A stretch of 64,000 bases of DNA from UBA11524 sp963617205 (GCA_963617205.1 CAVEOA010000007.1:28844-92843); one strand, 5' to 3'. Positions 42,233 to 52,610 are shown, counted from the stretch's first letter. The notes: generated by a model not told the origin, from the sequence alone. Program-made: numbers and translations.

Positions 42233-43992
42233 GTGCTTTTGCCTCCTTTCAGCGCGGGCAGCTTTGCCAGACCGACATGCATCCGGCAGACAACCCCTGT
42301 CGGGCTGGCATGGAAGAAATGCAGTCCATAGGATGTGCCATAGAAATACTTGATGCGGGCATTGACGTTGTCCAGCCCTACATGTTCATCCGCCTGATTC
42401 TGACGGCGGAAATTGGCCGTTTCCATACGGGCATTCAGTGTGTCCATGGCCTCGGCGCTCATGCCGCGACCATCATCCGTCACATCGATGTAGACGCCGT
42501 CCTCCCCCAGCCAGGCATGAACGTCCACATGGATGGGATGGTTCTGCCCGATAATTCCGTGCTGCAGGCTGTTTTCCACAATGGGCTGAAGCATCCTTAC
42601 CGGGCAGCGAATGCTGGGTAAGTCCGCGTCACGGCGAATATCGAAAGTGATCATATGGTGGATGCGGTACTGGTAGATCAGCATATAGTGGCGGACGTGT
42701 TCGAATTCTTCCTCCAGACTGCTTTCCTCCCGAAGAGAAATGTTGTAGCGCAGAAAACGGCTGAGGGTGAAGAGCATCTGACTTGCGTCGTCATATTTCT
42801 CCAATTCAATGTGCATGCGGATGTTCTCCAGGGTGTTGAACATGAAATGGGGATTCACCTGGCTGGTCATGGCGTAATAGTTCGCAGCGTTCTTCAACCG
42901 CTCTGCCTCCTGTACCGAGGCAATCAGTTCCACAATGGTTTGGGTCATGGCATTGTATTCTCTCACCACATTGCCGAATTCATCCTTGCGGATGGGACCG
43001 TCATAGGGCTTGGGTATACCGGAGACGGTCGTGTGGATATGCCTGCTGAAGCGGGAAATCGACCGAGTGTAATACAGAATGTACATCCAGAATACAGCCA
43101 GGGGAATCAACATCAGCAGGATCAAGACCAGGGAGAAATGCATCGCCTCACCGTAGGCGGCAATCAGCGGCAATTCCCAGAGCAACGACATCTCTGCAAC
43201 GTTCTCTTCCAGCAGAAGCGTCTGAGCGGACGCGGCAGGTTTGTGCGTCGAGGAATGCTCTACATCCAGGTGATAGACCGTGTCTGTCTGCACAATGGGG
43301 TAATATATGCCTTCATAACCAAGGTAGAGTTGTCCGTCTCCCGTGATGGAAAATAAACGCTGCAGGACAGCGTCCAGTCTCAGCTGAATTTCAAGCACTG
43401 CCACAATCTGCGCATAGTCGCTGGAATACAGGCTGCACAAGCGGATATAGCGTGCGCCTGAGGAGGTATCGTCTGCCTGGTGGCGGTACTGGTCCGGGGA
43501 TACGGCGAGAAAGGCGCAATCCCCCTCTTCGTAGCAGGCGTAGTTTAATTCGCTGTAATCGCAGAAATTCTGCACCAGACCGGTGTTGCCGATGAAAGAA
43601 GGATAGAGCCTGTATAGGTAGATGCAGTCCAGGGCGGGATGGATGGAGGATACGGAGTCAAACAGGGGCTGGATATAGGCTGAGTAGGCATACAGCTCGT
43701 CTGCCGCAGAGGGATAGCCGCCGGAAAGCAGCGTCAGCAGGGGAGTGGAGGACTGCAGGGTATCGGCCACCAGGCTGAACTCCTCCAGTGCGCGGGAGAA
43801 GTATTGTGCTGACATGCGCAGCGTTTCCTGCTTTTCATACCGCTGTTCCTTCAGCGCCTGCCGGTGAAGATTGTCCGCATAGGTATTGATGAAGGTGATT
43901 GCGGGCAGCAACACCAGGACCAGGTAGAATAACATGAAGCGGACGGTGGTTTTTTGCATACAGGATCGGACGCAGGTGAAAAACCGTTTCAT
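42229..43992 (-). CDS. sensor histidine kinase (YesM/LytS-type)
   Basis: A 587-residue membrane kinase. TM1 lies at about 17-37, an extracytoplasmic sensor domain runs to about 285, and TM2 is near 290-312. A HAMP-like region follows, then the His_kinase domain with VNPHFMFNTLENI (phospho-His) and HATPase_c with DDGRGMSAE. ATG 43992 follows GGAGG and overlaps the binding-protein gene by 4 bp; an ATG at 44016 lacks a site. It pairs with the AraC-type regulator. Confidence 0.92.
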   Translation of the reverse strand: MKRFFTCVRSCMQKTTVRFMLFYLVLVLLPAITFINTYADNLHRQALKEQRYEKQETLRMSAQYFSRALEEFSLVADTLQSSTPLLTLLSGGYPSAADELYAYSAYIQPLFDSVSSIHPALDCIYLYRLYPSFIGNTGLVQNFCDYSELNYACYEEGDCAFLAVSPDQYRHQADDTSSGARYIRLCSLYSSDYAQIVAVLEIQLRLDAVLQRLFSITGDGQLYLGYEGIYYPIVQTDTVYHLDVEHSSTHKPAASAQTLLLEENVAEMSLLWELPLIAAYGEAMHFSLVLILLMLIPLAVFWMYILYYTRSISRFSRHIHTTVSGIPKPYDGPIRKDEFGNVVREYNAMTQTIVELIASVQEAERLKNAANYYAMTSQVNPHFMFNTLENIRMHIELEKYDDASQMLFTLSRFLRYNISLREESSLEEEFEHVRHYMLIYQYRIHHMITFDIRRDADLPSIRCPVRMLQPIVENSLQHGIIGQNHPIHVDVHAWLGEDGVYIDVTDDGRGMSAEAMDTLNARMETANFRRQNQADEHVGLDNVNARIKYFYGTSYGLHFFHASPTGVVCRMHVGLAKLPALKGGKST

Positions 43993-45524
43993 GGATCCTC
44001 CATCTCCTTCATGCATAGCTGATACTGCGTATACTGCTCGGGAATGCTGACGCTCAGATGCTGCTCGATGGTTTCCACATGCAGTGCATCTAAGTAAGCG
44101 AGCATCTCGTTCAGGTTGCGCTGGAAGGCGGCATCGTCTGCTGAGAGGATGATCTTCGCCTCATAGTCGTCGATGGAGGCGCTGATTCTGTCGTAGATCA
44201 GGCGGCAGTCCTCAGGCATCTGAGCCAAGGCGGCAGCAACCCATGGAAGGATGCGGTAACGGCGGCGAATCTCGTCATAGGCAGCGTTGGAAAACTGATC
44301 CTCCAGCAGAGCACAGCGACCTTCCGCCTCCACAATGGCGGAGGTTCCAAAGTAAAACCAGGGGTTGTAGGTCAGGGTATATGTATCGTTGGCCACGGAA
44401 GTCATCACATTATCGGAGAAAACCGGCAAGCCGTCTTCATCCAGGGTATAGTCGATTCCCTCACGCCCCCACTCGGTTAGATGCTGCCCCTCGTCGGAGT
44501 ACATCCAGCGCAGCAGTTTGATACAAGTTTCGGGATCTTTGGCATTGCGGGTAATGAAGGACGCTGACCAGCCCAGCCCCTGTGTGTCGTAACAGGATCC
44601 GTCCAGAGGATACAGCTCCACGGAACGGTAGTTTTCGTCAATCTGGGTCAGCTCGCTATGCAGGAAGAGGTTGGTATTCTGGGTGCAGCTGGAAAAGGAG
44701 AAGGAGCGATCCTGCTCGTACAGCAGGGTAGCACTGATGTCGGTGGCGGCAAAGCTGTCGGGAATCATGCATCCGGCACGGTATAGCTCATTAAGCCAGG
44801 CCAGCATATCCAGGTAGCGTTCATCACGGGCGTAGTAAAGCCAGGTGCCGTCCTCCTGCTCCTGGAAGGGCAGAAGCCCCAGCCCGAAGCAGCAACGAAA
44901 GAAGTTGAAGCGGTGGGTCGCGTCAAAGGTCAGGGGCACCAGGTGGGGATATTCCTCCTTTACCCGCAGGTATACTGCTTTTAGCTCGTTTACAGTGCGA
45001 ATCTGCGCTATCCCCATTTCATCCAGAATATCCTGGCGGATCATCAGCGAGGATGTCATAGGGACGGCGGAGGTATACTGCCACTCTTCGTTGCTGGCAT
45101 AATTGTTCAGCAATCCGTAGATCCTTCCGTCGGGGGAATAGATCAGTGCGTTAACTCTCAGCTGAGCAGGGATATTCCACTCAATGTTGTACTTTTCCAG
45201 CAATTCATCGTAGCTGTAGCAAAGTTCGGGATTGTTCATCCGTTCCAGCATGGTGGAGGTGTAGACAATATCCGGCAGTTTGCCCTGGGCGATCAGGCGA
45301 TTGAGGTGCTGCATATCCTGGGCCACGGTGACCTCCAGGGTCACGCCGGTGACACGGGTTATTTCCTCTGGAATAATGCCGGTGAAGCCCTGTACAGGAA
45401 ACCACGGATGATTGATGAACACACTTACCACCCGGGGCTCCTCAGCATGGGCAGCACCGTGTGCAAGGAAGATGACCGCCAGCAGGCACAGCAGGCGGCA
45501 GAGTTGAGCAGCGCGTCGTTTCAT
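43989..45524 (-). CDS. exported solute-binding protein paired with the two-component system
   Basis: A 511-residue exported binding protein with a signal peptide ending AAHA|EE and no lipobox Cys. It is clearly a paralogue of the transporter binding protein at 54705: both have FTGIIP near residue 55, SCTQN near 265, GREGI(D/E)YTLDE and GLPVFSD. It is the first gene of the binding protein-kinase-regulator operon and has no permease next to it, so it probably delivers the sugar signal to the kinase. The start is ATG 45524, nine bases after GGAGGAG; ATG 45530 is an alternative. Confidence 0.88.
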   Translation of the reverse strand: MKRRAAQLCRLLCLLAVIFLAHGAAHAEEPRVVSVFINHPWFPVQGFTGIIPEEITRVTGVTLEVTVAQDMQHLNRLIAQGKLPDIVYTSTMLERMNNPELCYSYDELLEKYNIEWNIPAQLRVNALIYSPDGRIYGLLNNYASNEEWQYTSAVPMTSSLMIRQDILDEMGIAQIRTVNELKAVYLRVKEEYPHLVPLTFDATHRFNFFRCCFGLGLLPFQEQEDGTWLYYARDERYLDMLAWLNELYRAGCMIPDSFAATDISATLLYEQDRSFSFSSCTQNTNLFLHSELTQIDENYRSVELYPLDGSCYDTQGLGWSASFITRNAKDPETCIKLLRWMYSDEGQHLTEWGREGIDYTLDEDGLPVFSDNVMTSVANDTYTLTYNPWFYFGTSAIVEAEGRCALLEDQFSNAAYDEIRRRYRILPWVAAALAQMPEDCRLIYDRISASIDDYEAKIILSADDAAFQRNLNEMLAYLDALHVETIEQHLSVSIPEQYTQYQLCMKEMEDP

Positions 45525-45559
45525 GAGCATTCTCCTCCCTGCGATATGAAATCATATTC

Positions 45560-45588
45560 AGTATACTAGAAAGCGGCTGCCTGCACAA
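45560..45588 (-). promoter_or_regulatory. promoter of the binding protein-kinase-regulator operon
   Basis: TTGTGC (45588-45583) and TATACT (45565-45560), 17 bp apart, reading left, about 35 bp before the start codon. Confidence 0.6.
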
Positions 45589-45653
45589 GCGGTGCGGCAT
45601 GAGAAAAAGCACAATGCCCCCACCCGCTTCTGCAGCAGGTGAGGGATGCAGAC

Positions 45654-48005
45654 TTATGGTTTGAGCAGATAGGTTTTTCCGGCTTCGGCAGCAAAGCGGA
45701 AGCCATGGGCAACAGCAACGATGGGGACGGGTGCACCGTTGCAGGACACCTGCAGCATGTCTCCGACAAGCGCAATATCTCCGCTGTGACCGGGCTCCAG
45801 GCGAGCTTCCGTCAGCTTGCCCTCTGCCCAGCGAAGGGATACAGTCACATCGCCTCGGGCGCGCAGACCCTTCGCTTCGCCCTCGCGCCAGTCCGGCGGC
45901 AGAGCGGGCAGCAGGTGGAGCATACCCGTATGGCTCTGCAGCAGCGCCTCAGCGATGCCTGCGGTAGCCCCCAGATTGCCGTCAATCTGGAAGACGGTAA
46001 AACCGTTCATGAAGTTCCGCGTGCGGGAGGCTGTTACCATGGTGCGGATGTTGTCGCCGGTCTTTGCAGCATCCAGCATGCGGGCATGCTGACAGATGTA
46101 CCACGATAGGGGCCAGCCGCCTCGACCGGCGCCGTTGTCCGTGCGCAGACGCAGGGAGGTGCGCGCCGCCTCCAGCAGCTCGGGGGTGTCCTTCCAGTTG
46201 ATCTCTATGCCGGGGTACACGCCCCACAGGTGGGAAATGTGCCCCATGCCGGGTGTCATTTCAGGGTATTCCTCCTGCCATTCCAGCAGCTGACCCTTGG
46301 AACCGATTCTGTTGGGCGGCAGCTTGACCCGGGCGGCGGTAAATTCCGCGCAGAGGGGATCATCTCCGCCCAGAATACCGTTGGCACTGATGCAGGCATC
46401 AAACAGAGTGCGGATGATCTGGTTGTCCATGGTAGCGCCGACGCAAATGGGGGTATCGTGACCGTCAGGCAGGATATAGCGGTTCTCCGGGGAAATGGAG
46501 GGGCAGGTCACCAGCTGACCCTTGCCGTCCTCCACCAGGAAGTCCAGAAAGAACAGCGCGAAATCACGCAGAATGGGATAGTATTCCTTTAGGAAGTCCC
46601 TGTCGAGTGTGAACAGGTAGTGTTCCCAGATATGCAGCGCCATCCATGCGCCGCCCATGACCCAGGGCGTGGCCGCCATGTATACATCCTGTGGCGCACA
46701 GTCACCGTAGATGTCGGTGTTGTGGTGGCACACCGCGCCCCGGCAGCCGTACATGATGCGGGCTGTGTCCCGACCCCGTTCCCACATGCGGCGGATCAGA
46801 TCGAACATGGACAGATGCTCCTCGGACAGGTTACAGACCTCTGCCGGCCAGTAATTCATCTGGGTGTTGATGTTGATGGTGTACTTGCTGTCCCAGGGCG
46901 GGAGAAAATCCTTGCACCAGATGCCCTGCAGGTTCAGCGCAGTGGAATTGGGTCTGCCGCCGGAGACCATCAGGTACCGACCGAAGGTGAAGTAGGTGGC
47001 GGCAAGGTCGTTGTCCCTTGACCCGGTCCGGGCAGCGTCCAGCCGCTCATCCAGGGGTATGTCCGGGGCAGGACCCAGATCCAGGGTGCAGCGGTTCATG
47101 CGGGCATTGAAATCCGCTGTGTGCCGTTGGAGCAGCTGCTCAAATCCCAGCTTTTCCGCCGCATCAAGCCGGGCAAGGACAGAGGATACATGATCCTGTT
47201 CCCGGTTGTCTGTATCTGCGGCCAGCAGCAGGGTCACGCAGGAGGCGTGCCGAGTGAGCAGCTGCGTATAGGGGTTTTCCACCGTGCCGTCAGTCACCAT
47301 GCGCACTGCCATGGCAAAGCCCGTCTCAGCCGCGTGACCTCGAGCCAGCAGTGTGGTGGGGCTGATGGTATGGTTCTCATCCAGCAGCATGCCGGCCCAG
47401 CCGCCGCCCCGGGAGAATTTCCCCGGTCTGCGGTGATCCGGCACCTTCTCGTCGAAGATGCGGCAGCGGTCCAGCTGTGCGTCGAGGCTGAGTACGCCGG
47501 GGATGCTGGAGGTGATCTGCACTGCCAACACCTGATCGGGGTAGCTGACGAACATCCGTCGGGTATAAGTCACACCGTCCTGGGTGAAGGTCAGGGTGTG
47601 TATGCCATGCATCAGATCCAACTGGCAGTCGTAGGCTTCCGCCTCGTCGCTGTTGGGGAGCCAACCCATCTTGAAGGGCGTGTGCTGACCGATGCCGATA
47701 TCCAGCTCACCCAGAGACTCGTAGTGCCGCATGGTCATGGGTGCACCGATCATGTACTGGATGATCAGATCCTCTGCCTCGGCGATCTTTCCGTTCAGAA
47801 TCTTCCGCTGGATCTCCGGCAGCTTGCTCAGGGTAGCGCGGTTATTGCGGTCGATGAATTTGCCATAGAACAGGCTGTCCTCGTTGAGTTGGATGCGGTC
47901 GATGCCCGCATGACCATAAACCATGGCGCCCAGGCGGCCGTTACCCATGGGCAGCGCGTCATTCCATACATCGGCAGCCTTGCGGTAGCGCATGATGCCG
48001 CTCAT
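45654..48005 (-). CDS. glycoside hydrolase family 95 (alpha-L-fucosidase/galactosidase type)
   Basis: A 783-residue cytoplasmic enzyme without signal peptide. It starts with the GH95 signature ALPMGNGRLGAMVYGHAG and RIQLNEDSLFYG. The catalytic-domain motifs NINTQMNYWPAE (Asn pair), CPSISPENRY (acid) and QIDGNLGATAGIAEALLQSH match the residues known from 1,2-alpha-L-fucosidase AfcA. The C-terminal beta domain contains LLPALPPDW. It overlaps the GH38 stop by four bases. It would remove alpha-fucose or alpha-galactose caps from imported oligosaccharides. Confidence 0.93.
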   Translation of the reverse strand: MSGIMRYRKAADVWNDALPMGNGRLGAMVYGHAGIDRIQLNEDSLFYGKFIDRNNRATLSKLPEIQRKILNGKIAEAEDLIIQYMIGAPMTMRHYESLGELDIGIGQHTPFKMGWLPNSDEAEAYDCQLDLMHGIHTLTFTQDGVTYTRRMFVSYPDQVLAVQITSSIPGVLSLDAQLDRCRIFDEKVPDHRRPGKFSRGGGWAGMLLDENHTISPTTLLARGHAAETGFAMAVRMVTDGTVENPYTQLLTRHASCVTLLLAADTDNREQDHVSSVLARLDAAEKLGFEQLLQRHTADFNARMNRCTLDLGPAPDIPLDERLDAARTGSRDNDLAATYFTFGRYLMVSGGRPNSTALNLQGIWCKDFLPPWDSKYTININTQMNYWPAEVCNLSEEHLSMFDLIRRMWERGRDTARIMYGCRGAVCHHNTDIYGDCAPQDVYMAATPWVMGGAWMALHIWEHYLFTLDRDFLKEYYPILRDFALFFLDFLVEDGKGQLVTCPSISPENRYILPDGHDTPICVGATMDNQIIRTLFDACISANGILGGDDPLCAEFTAARVKLPPNRIGSKGQLLEWQEEYPEMTPGMGHISHLWGVYPGIEINWKDTPELLEAARTSLRLRTDNGAGRGGWPLSWYICQHARMLDAAKTGDNIRTMVTASRTRNFMNGFTVFQIDGNLGATAGIAEALLQSHTGMLHLLPALPPDWREGEAKGLRARGDVTVSLRWAEGKLTEARLEPGHSGDIALVGDMLQVSCNGAPVPIVAVAHGFRFAAEAGKTYLLKP

Positions 48006-51000
48006 TCAGCGAAACCCCCTTCATACTGAATCTTGAACGTCTTGATTTCAAAGGGACGGAATAGCATGTCAATTTCTTGCTCGGCACCCAAAGCCTTCTG
48101 ATTTTCCTCCAGCATGTTCGTTTCAAACACACCTCGCACCGGATGATGGATGGTCATACGGGTGCGGCAGGTGGTTCCCTCGGCCTCGTACAGGCGGACG
48201 ATGTAGCAACGCTGCGTGTCCTCGCAGGGCTTGACGGCTTCGCAGATTACATTGTCCGCATCGATGGAGAGAAGCCTCGGCAACGCTTCCGGTACGGCCT
48301 GTCCCTGCAGGACGGGGTAGTTCAGTAGGTAGGCGGGACGGATGACGCTCTGCGCACCGAAACCCGTATCGTGGGGCAGGAAGGCGTAGGTCACCCGATG
48401 ATCGCCCTTGTCGCCGGTGAAGTCCGGGTTGCAGCCGCCCTTGTGCAGCGACAGGTGCAGCGAGGAGCCTTTGGCATGGATGCCGTACTTGCAGTCGTTG
48501 AGAATGGCAACGCCGCAGCGGCTCTCAGACAGGTCGGCATATTTGTGGCAACTGATTTCGAACTTGGCTGCGTCCTGGGGATTGTTGTCGTGGGTGGGGC
48601 GCAGTGCGTAACCAAACTGGATTTCCTCCCGGCTCTCCGTGGCAAAGACGGAGGTGTCGAAGGCTGCTTTGAGGAAGCGGTGGTCGTCCTGCCAGTGAAT
48701 GAGCGTATCGAAGCGTACCAGGGGTGTGTCGGCGGAAAAGATCATTTGCTGGGTTAGGGTGGACTTGTCCGTCAGGCGGTACTCGCTCTCGATACGGATT
48801 TCCACTTCGCCGCAGGAGACCACACGGCGATTCAGCAGCGCAGCGGTGGGCCTCAGCTTTGGCAGCAGATCCGCATCGATGTCCCAGCTGTCCCACTTCA
48901 GGGGAATGTCTTCTGCCAGCAGGAAGGTGTTCAGCGGATAGCCATCGCCCCGCATTTCACGCTCCATGCGCAGGTCAACGAAGGAGTCGATGGTTCCCTG
49001 CTCCGTGAAGCGCACATGCGCGAAGGGGGTGATCAATTCTGCACCGTCCATGGTGAAGGGCGTATTCTCACTGCAACGCCCGGGAAGCAGAGTCAGCACA
49101 CGTGTCTCCATGGCTTCCAGGGTCACTCCGGCCACGGCTAACAGCGATTTGCCCGCCACATCGGTGATCCGCTGCTGACGATAGCCGCCTTCGACGATCA
49201 TACCTTCCGGTACATCCAGGTATACCGTGTCACTTCGGGGGAAGGAAAGGGTGTTCGTGATGCTGATCCGATTGGTCTCACAATTACCGCACAGCAGGGC
49301 GCTGGTCAATTCACCTGCATTGGCAATAACGCTGCTCACCTGCTCCCGGCACTCCTGATTGACCCGAGGCAATCCGGTGCCTGGCAGAATGTCATGGAAC
49401 TGGTTGATGAGCAGCAACCGGGTCAGGGGATGAATGTCCCGACCGTCGGCCATGGCGCCGCAAGCCACGGCGCGGATGACCGTCAGCAGCTCCAGGTCAT
49501 GCAGGGCGATTTCCGCCTTGCGGTTGTTGCGCTTGATCTGATGCTGGTTGGTCAGCGTTCCCCGGTGGTATTCCAGGTACAATTCGCCGGCATATACCGG
49601 AGGATCCGGCATAGAGGTCTCCAGCTTCTGCATGAAGTCGCTCACGCTCATGAATTGGGTGCGGGGCATCCCTTCCAGATCACCCAGCCGCCGGGCCATT
49701 TCCAGCTGTTCAAACTGCGGACCGCCGCCTCCATCGCCAAAGCCATAGCCGATCAGCTTCATCTGGCTTAGGCGCTTATCCTTGACAACATCGCCCTGGC
49801 GGTTTTTGGTGAACATGAAGTGAGCGAGGGTCTTGGGGCAGGGAAAGTCGTGAGTCTTCGGGAAGTGGGTCAGCACCCGGGTGCCGTCCAGCCCTGCCCA
49901 GAGGAAGGAATCGTAGGGGAAGTCCGTGGTATCATTCCAGGACATCTTGGTGGTCACGAAATACTTTACGCCGCACTGCTTCATGATCTGCGGGATGGCT
50001 GCGCTGTAGCCGAAGGTGTCCGGCAGCCAGAAGGTATCGGAGGTATAGCCGAAGTGCTCCCGGGTGAAGCGCTGCCCCCACAGGAACTGGCGGATCATGC
50101 TCTCACCACCGGTGATGTTGCAGTCGCATTCCACATATACCGCGCCGTTGGGTTCATAGCGACCTTCCAGCACCTTGGCGCGGATGCGGTTGAACAGCTC
50201 GGGATAATGCTCCAGCAGCATCTCGCTGTGGAACGTGCTGGACTGCATGAAACGGTGCTCCGGGTACTGCTCCATCAGCGACAGCTGATTGGAATAGGTG
50301 CGGGCGCACTTCTTGATGGTCTCTCCCACATGCCACAGCCATGCCGTGTCCATGTGGCTGTGCCCCGTCAGACCCGCAAAGGGTGCGGTGGGACCGTTGT
50401 GCTTGGCAAGCTGCTCCCGGAGTAGGGGCGATGCCTGACGCAGCGCTCGCTCGAATTCCTCCCGGCTGACGCAGTCCGGGTCGTAATAGATGATGCCATG
50501 GACCTTCTCCAGGGTGTTGAGAATGTCTGCCCGGCGGTAGCTGGTCACGTCAAGAGCCTCGATCATTTCATTGAGAGTCTTCAGGTCGAAGTAAAAATCG
50601 CTGATCAGCTGGTTCTTCACGCAGATGTCCATGCCGGAATATATGGCGGTGAAATTCGTACGCCCGTTATACTCAAAGGGCTGGGTACCCCGGACGTAAT
50701 GGCCGCAGTACACCTCCACACACAGGGGAATGACTTCCCCCGCCGCCGGGTTCATGCGAATCATGTCGCAGTAGTGATTGCCATGGGTCGTCACAACAAT
50801 CTTGGTGGCGTAAGTGCCGAAGGGTTGACCGTCCACCCACAGCAGGGATTCGTAGCCCTGGGTGTGGGGCATGAGGAAAAGGGGCTGTCCTGTAAGCCGG
50901 TCAGGAACGGTGTAATCCATACGGAAAAAGCCGTACACGCCTTCTCCACCCCATTTCTCCCCGGGCACGATAGGGCGATAGCCATCCTCCGGAATGGCAT

Positions 51001-51133
51001 AGAGGTCGTCTCGGGTTTCTGCAAGCTCGACAGCGTTGATAGTGTCTACCTTTCCAAAGATCATCGCCTCGAGCGTGTCCTCGTACCGCTTGAGCTTGCC
51101 CAGCACCTGTTGCATTTGGCTTTCATACAGCAT
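48002..51133 (-). CDS. glycoside hydrolase family 38 alpha-mannosidase
   Basis: A 1043-residue cytoplasmic enzyme. The GH38 zinc site begins GHSHMDTAWLW, the nucleophile Asp is in FWLPDTFGYSAAIPQ, and NQFHDILPGTG marks the middle domain. The C-terminal ~450 residues are beta-sandwich. The arrangement with a ~230-residue N-terminal beta domain (FRMDYTVPDRLTGQPLFL) matches bacterial/yeast class II alpha-mannosidases. It lies in an operon MFS-GH38-GH95 and acts on alpha-mannosyl ends. Confidence 0.94.
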   Translation of the reverse strand: MLYESQMQQVLGKLKRYEDTLEAMIFGKVDTINAVELAETRDDLYAIPEDGYRPIVPGEKWGGEGVYGFFRMDYTVPDRLTGQPLFLMPHTQGYESLLWVDGQPFGTYATKIVVTTHGNHYCDMIRMNPAAGEVIPLCVEVYCGHYVRGTQPFEYNGRTNFTAIYSGMDICVKNQLISDFYFDLKTLNEMIEALDVTSYRRADILNTLEKVHGIIYYDPDCVSREEFERALRQASPLLREQLAKHNGPTAPFAGLTGHSHMDTAWLWHVGETIKKCARTYSNQLSLMEQYPEHRFMQSSTFHSEMLLEHYPELFNRIRAKVLEGRYEPNGAVYVECDCNITGGESMIRQFLWGQRFTREHFGYTSDTFWLPDTFGYSAAIPQIMKQCGVKYFVTTKMSWNDTTDFPYDSFLWAGLDGTRVLTHFPKTHDFPCPKTLAHFMFTKNRQGDVVKDKRLSQMKLIGYGFGDGGGGPQFEQLEMARRLGDLEGMPRTQFMSVSDFMQKLETSMPDPPVYAGELYLEYHRGTLTNQHQIKRNNRKAEIALHDLELLTVIRAVACGAMADGRDIHPLTRLLLINQFHDILPGTGLPRVNQECREQVSSVIANAGELTSALLCGNCETNRISITNTLSFPRSDTVYLDVPEGMIVEGGYRQQRITDVAGKSLLAVAGVTLEAMETRVLTLLPGRCSENTPFTMDGAELITPFAHVRFTEQGTIDSFVDLRMEREMRGDGYPLNTFLLAEDIPLKWDSWDIDADLLPKLRPTAALLNRRVVSCGEVEIRIESEYRLTDKSTLTQQMIFSADTPLVRFDTLIHWQDDHRFLKAAFDTSVFATESREEIQFGYALRPTHDNNPQDAAKFEISCHKYADLSESRCGVAILNDCKYGIHAKGSSLHLSLHKGGCNPDFTGDKGDHRVTYAFLPHDTGFGAQSVIRPAYLLNYPVLQGQAVPEALPRLLSIDADNVICEAVKPCEDTQRCYIVRLYEAEGTTCRTRMTIHHPVRGVFETNMLEENQKALGAEQEIDMLFRPFEIKTFKIQYEGGFAE

Positions 51134-51157
51134 GGGGTTGTCTCCTTTCGTCGCGGC

Positions 51158-52429
51158 TTATGCAGCCGCCTTTTTTTTGTATACCGTCAGCTTTAGCAGG
51201 GATGCTGCTGCAAAGGCCAGCGTCCCCAGAACAAGCTGAAGAATAAAGGCAGGGATGTTGGAAAAGCGTGCGATCAGCCCGCCTACGGCGATGCCAATGA
51301 AGGAGAAGGGGAGCAGCGTCAAGCTGCGTGCTACAATATAATACACGCTTGCTTCTGTAGGGACGATTTCCAGAATATACGCCTGATAGCCGATCAGCCC
51401 GCTCTTGGTGAAGCCGATGATGAATACGGCCAGGGCTGCAAAGACAAACGGTGCGCCTGTGCCCATTGCCAGCAGACCCGTAACGGGTACCAGGATGCCA
51501 AGTCCTTCAATGGTTTGCAGCATGCGCTTGATGCCCAGGCGCTCGGAAATGCGCCCCGTGACAACTCCGCCGACCATCAGCCCCAGGGTCTGAACGACGA
51601 TCAGGTTGGACACCTGATCCGTGGACAGCATCAGCGTATTCTGCGCAAAGACGAAGAAGAAGGCGTTCACGCTCAGCGCCATGGAGGAGAATACGTTAGC
51701 CACCAGCGCGCCCCGGAACAGCCTGTTGCGGTAGCAGTTGAGCAGCTGATGCAGATAGGTGCGGAAATTGCGCTGCTCCCGGGGTGTACCGCCCACGGTG
51801 CGCTCCCGCAGGGGAATGTAGCACAGAACCGAGCACGTCAGCAGTATGCCGCCCAGGGCGAAGATAGCGGCATACTGGCTGTATTCGCTCAGGGTGGGGG
51901 ATGAGCGAATAGCCTTGATCAGCGCGCTGGAGACGAAGGTGATCACCCCAGAGAGGGCATAGAGCGTGCCCAGGAGTTTGCCGCGGCGTTCAGGGGGAAC
52001 ACAATCTCCAAGAAGATAATTCCAGGTGATGCCTGTGACTGGCTGTCCCATGCTGGACAGAACCATCACCCCGAAAAACAGCGTCAGCTCCGCCATGGGG
52101 GACAGCCCCAGCACGATACCCAGGGGAATCAACAGAAAGGCAGTACGGGTAATGCCGTTGATGACCATGGACATCTTCTTCTTGCTGGCAGCCGCAGCCA
52201 CAAAACCTCCGAACAAAAGCGGCATGATCGCGCCGAAAATCGACTGCAGCGTACTCAGGGAGCCGATAGCTTCCATGCTTGCCCCAAGGTGGGTCAGAAA
52301 CAGGGGGACGATGGTGTTCATACCAATCAGATCTTGTCCCAGGGTGTTGAACAGCCCTTCCATCATAATACAGTATTCATTGAGTCTATCTTGGGATGCC
52401 CTTCTGCATAGGGGAAGGATTGATTTCAT
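51158..52429 (-). CDS. MFS transporter
   Basis: A 423-residue protein with about twelve membrane helices, the major facilitator size. Helices and loops include GQPVTGITWNYLLGDCVPPERRG-like text between TM4 and TM5, with the basic GKL motif after it. ATG 52429 is chosen because the promoter start lies downstream of the longer frame's first codon. As first gene of the operon with GH38 and GH95 it may import a glycan or export a product. Confidence 0.85.
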   Translation of the reverse strand: MKSILPLCRRASQDRLNEYCIMMEGLFNTLGQDLIGMNTIVPLFLTHLGASMEAIGSLSTLQSIFGAIMPLLFGGFVAAAASKKKMSMVINGITRTAFLLIPLGIVLGLSPMAELTLFFGVMVLSSMGQPVTGITWNYLLGDCVPPERRGKLLGTLYALSGVITFVSSALIKAIRSSPTLSEYSQYAAIFALGGILLTCSVLCYIPLRERTVGGTPREQRNFRTYLHQLLNCYRNRLFRGALVANVFSSMALSVNAFFFVFAQNTLMLSTDQVSNLIVVQTLGLMVGGVVTGRISERLGIKRMLQTIEGLGILVPVTGLLAMGTGAPFVFAALAVFIIGFTKSGLIGYQAYILEIVPTEASVYYIVARSLTLLPFSFIGIAVGGLIARFSNIPAFILQLVLGTLAFAAASLLKLTVYKKKAAA

Positions 52430-52480
52430 ACGGCTATACCCCCGTTGAGCATGCATTCCATGGGATGCATATTTATATTT

Positions 52481-52510
52481 ATTATAGAAGTGCAAGAGGG
52501 TTCAGGACAA
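52481..52510 (-). promoter_or_regulatory. promoter of the MFS-GH38-GH95 operon
   Basis: TTGTCC (52510-52505) and TATAAT (52486-52481), 18 bp apart, reading left. Confidence 0.6.
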
Positions 52511-52569
52511 GTGTCAGATCTTCAAGCAGAACGTCTGATTTTGTTGTCCAAATCGGGATGAACATGTAC

Positions 52570-52610
52570 AAAATCCAGAAAAATCAAGGCATTGCGCCTT
52601 GCTGGATTTT
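52570..52610. repeat. inverted repeat between divergent sugar operons
   Basis: AAAATCCAG (52570-52578) pairs with CTGGATTTT (52602-52610), with an inner AAGGC/GCCTT stem. It lies in the 295-bp divergent intergenic region between the MFS and permease genes. It may be a regulator site or an RNA hairpin in the leader of the plus-strand operon. Confidence 0.6.
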
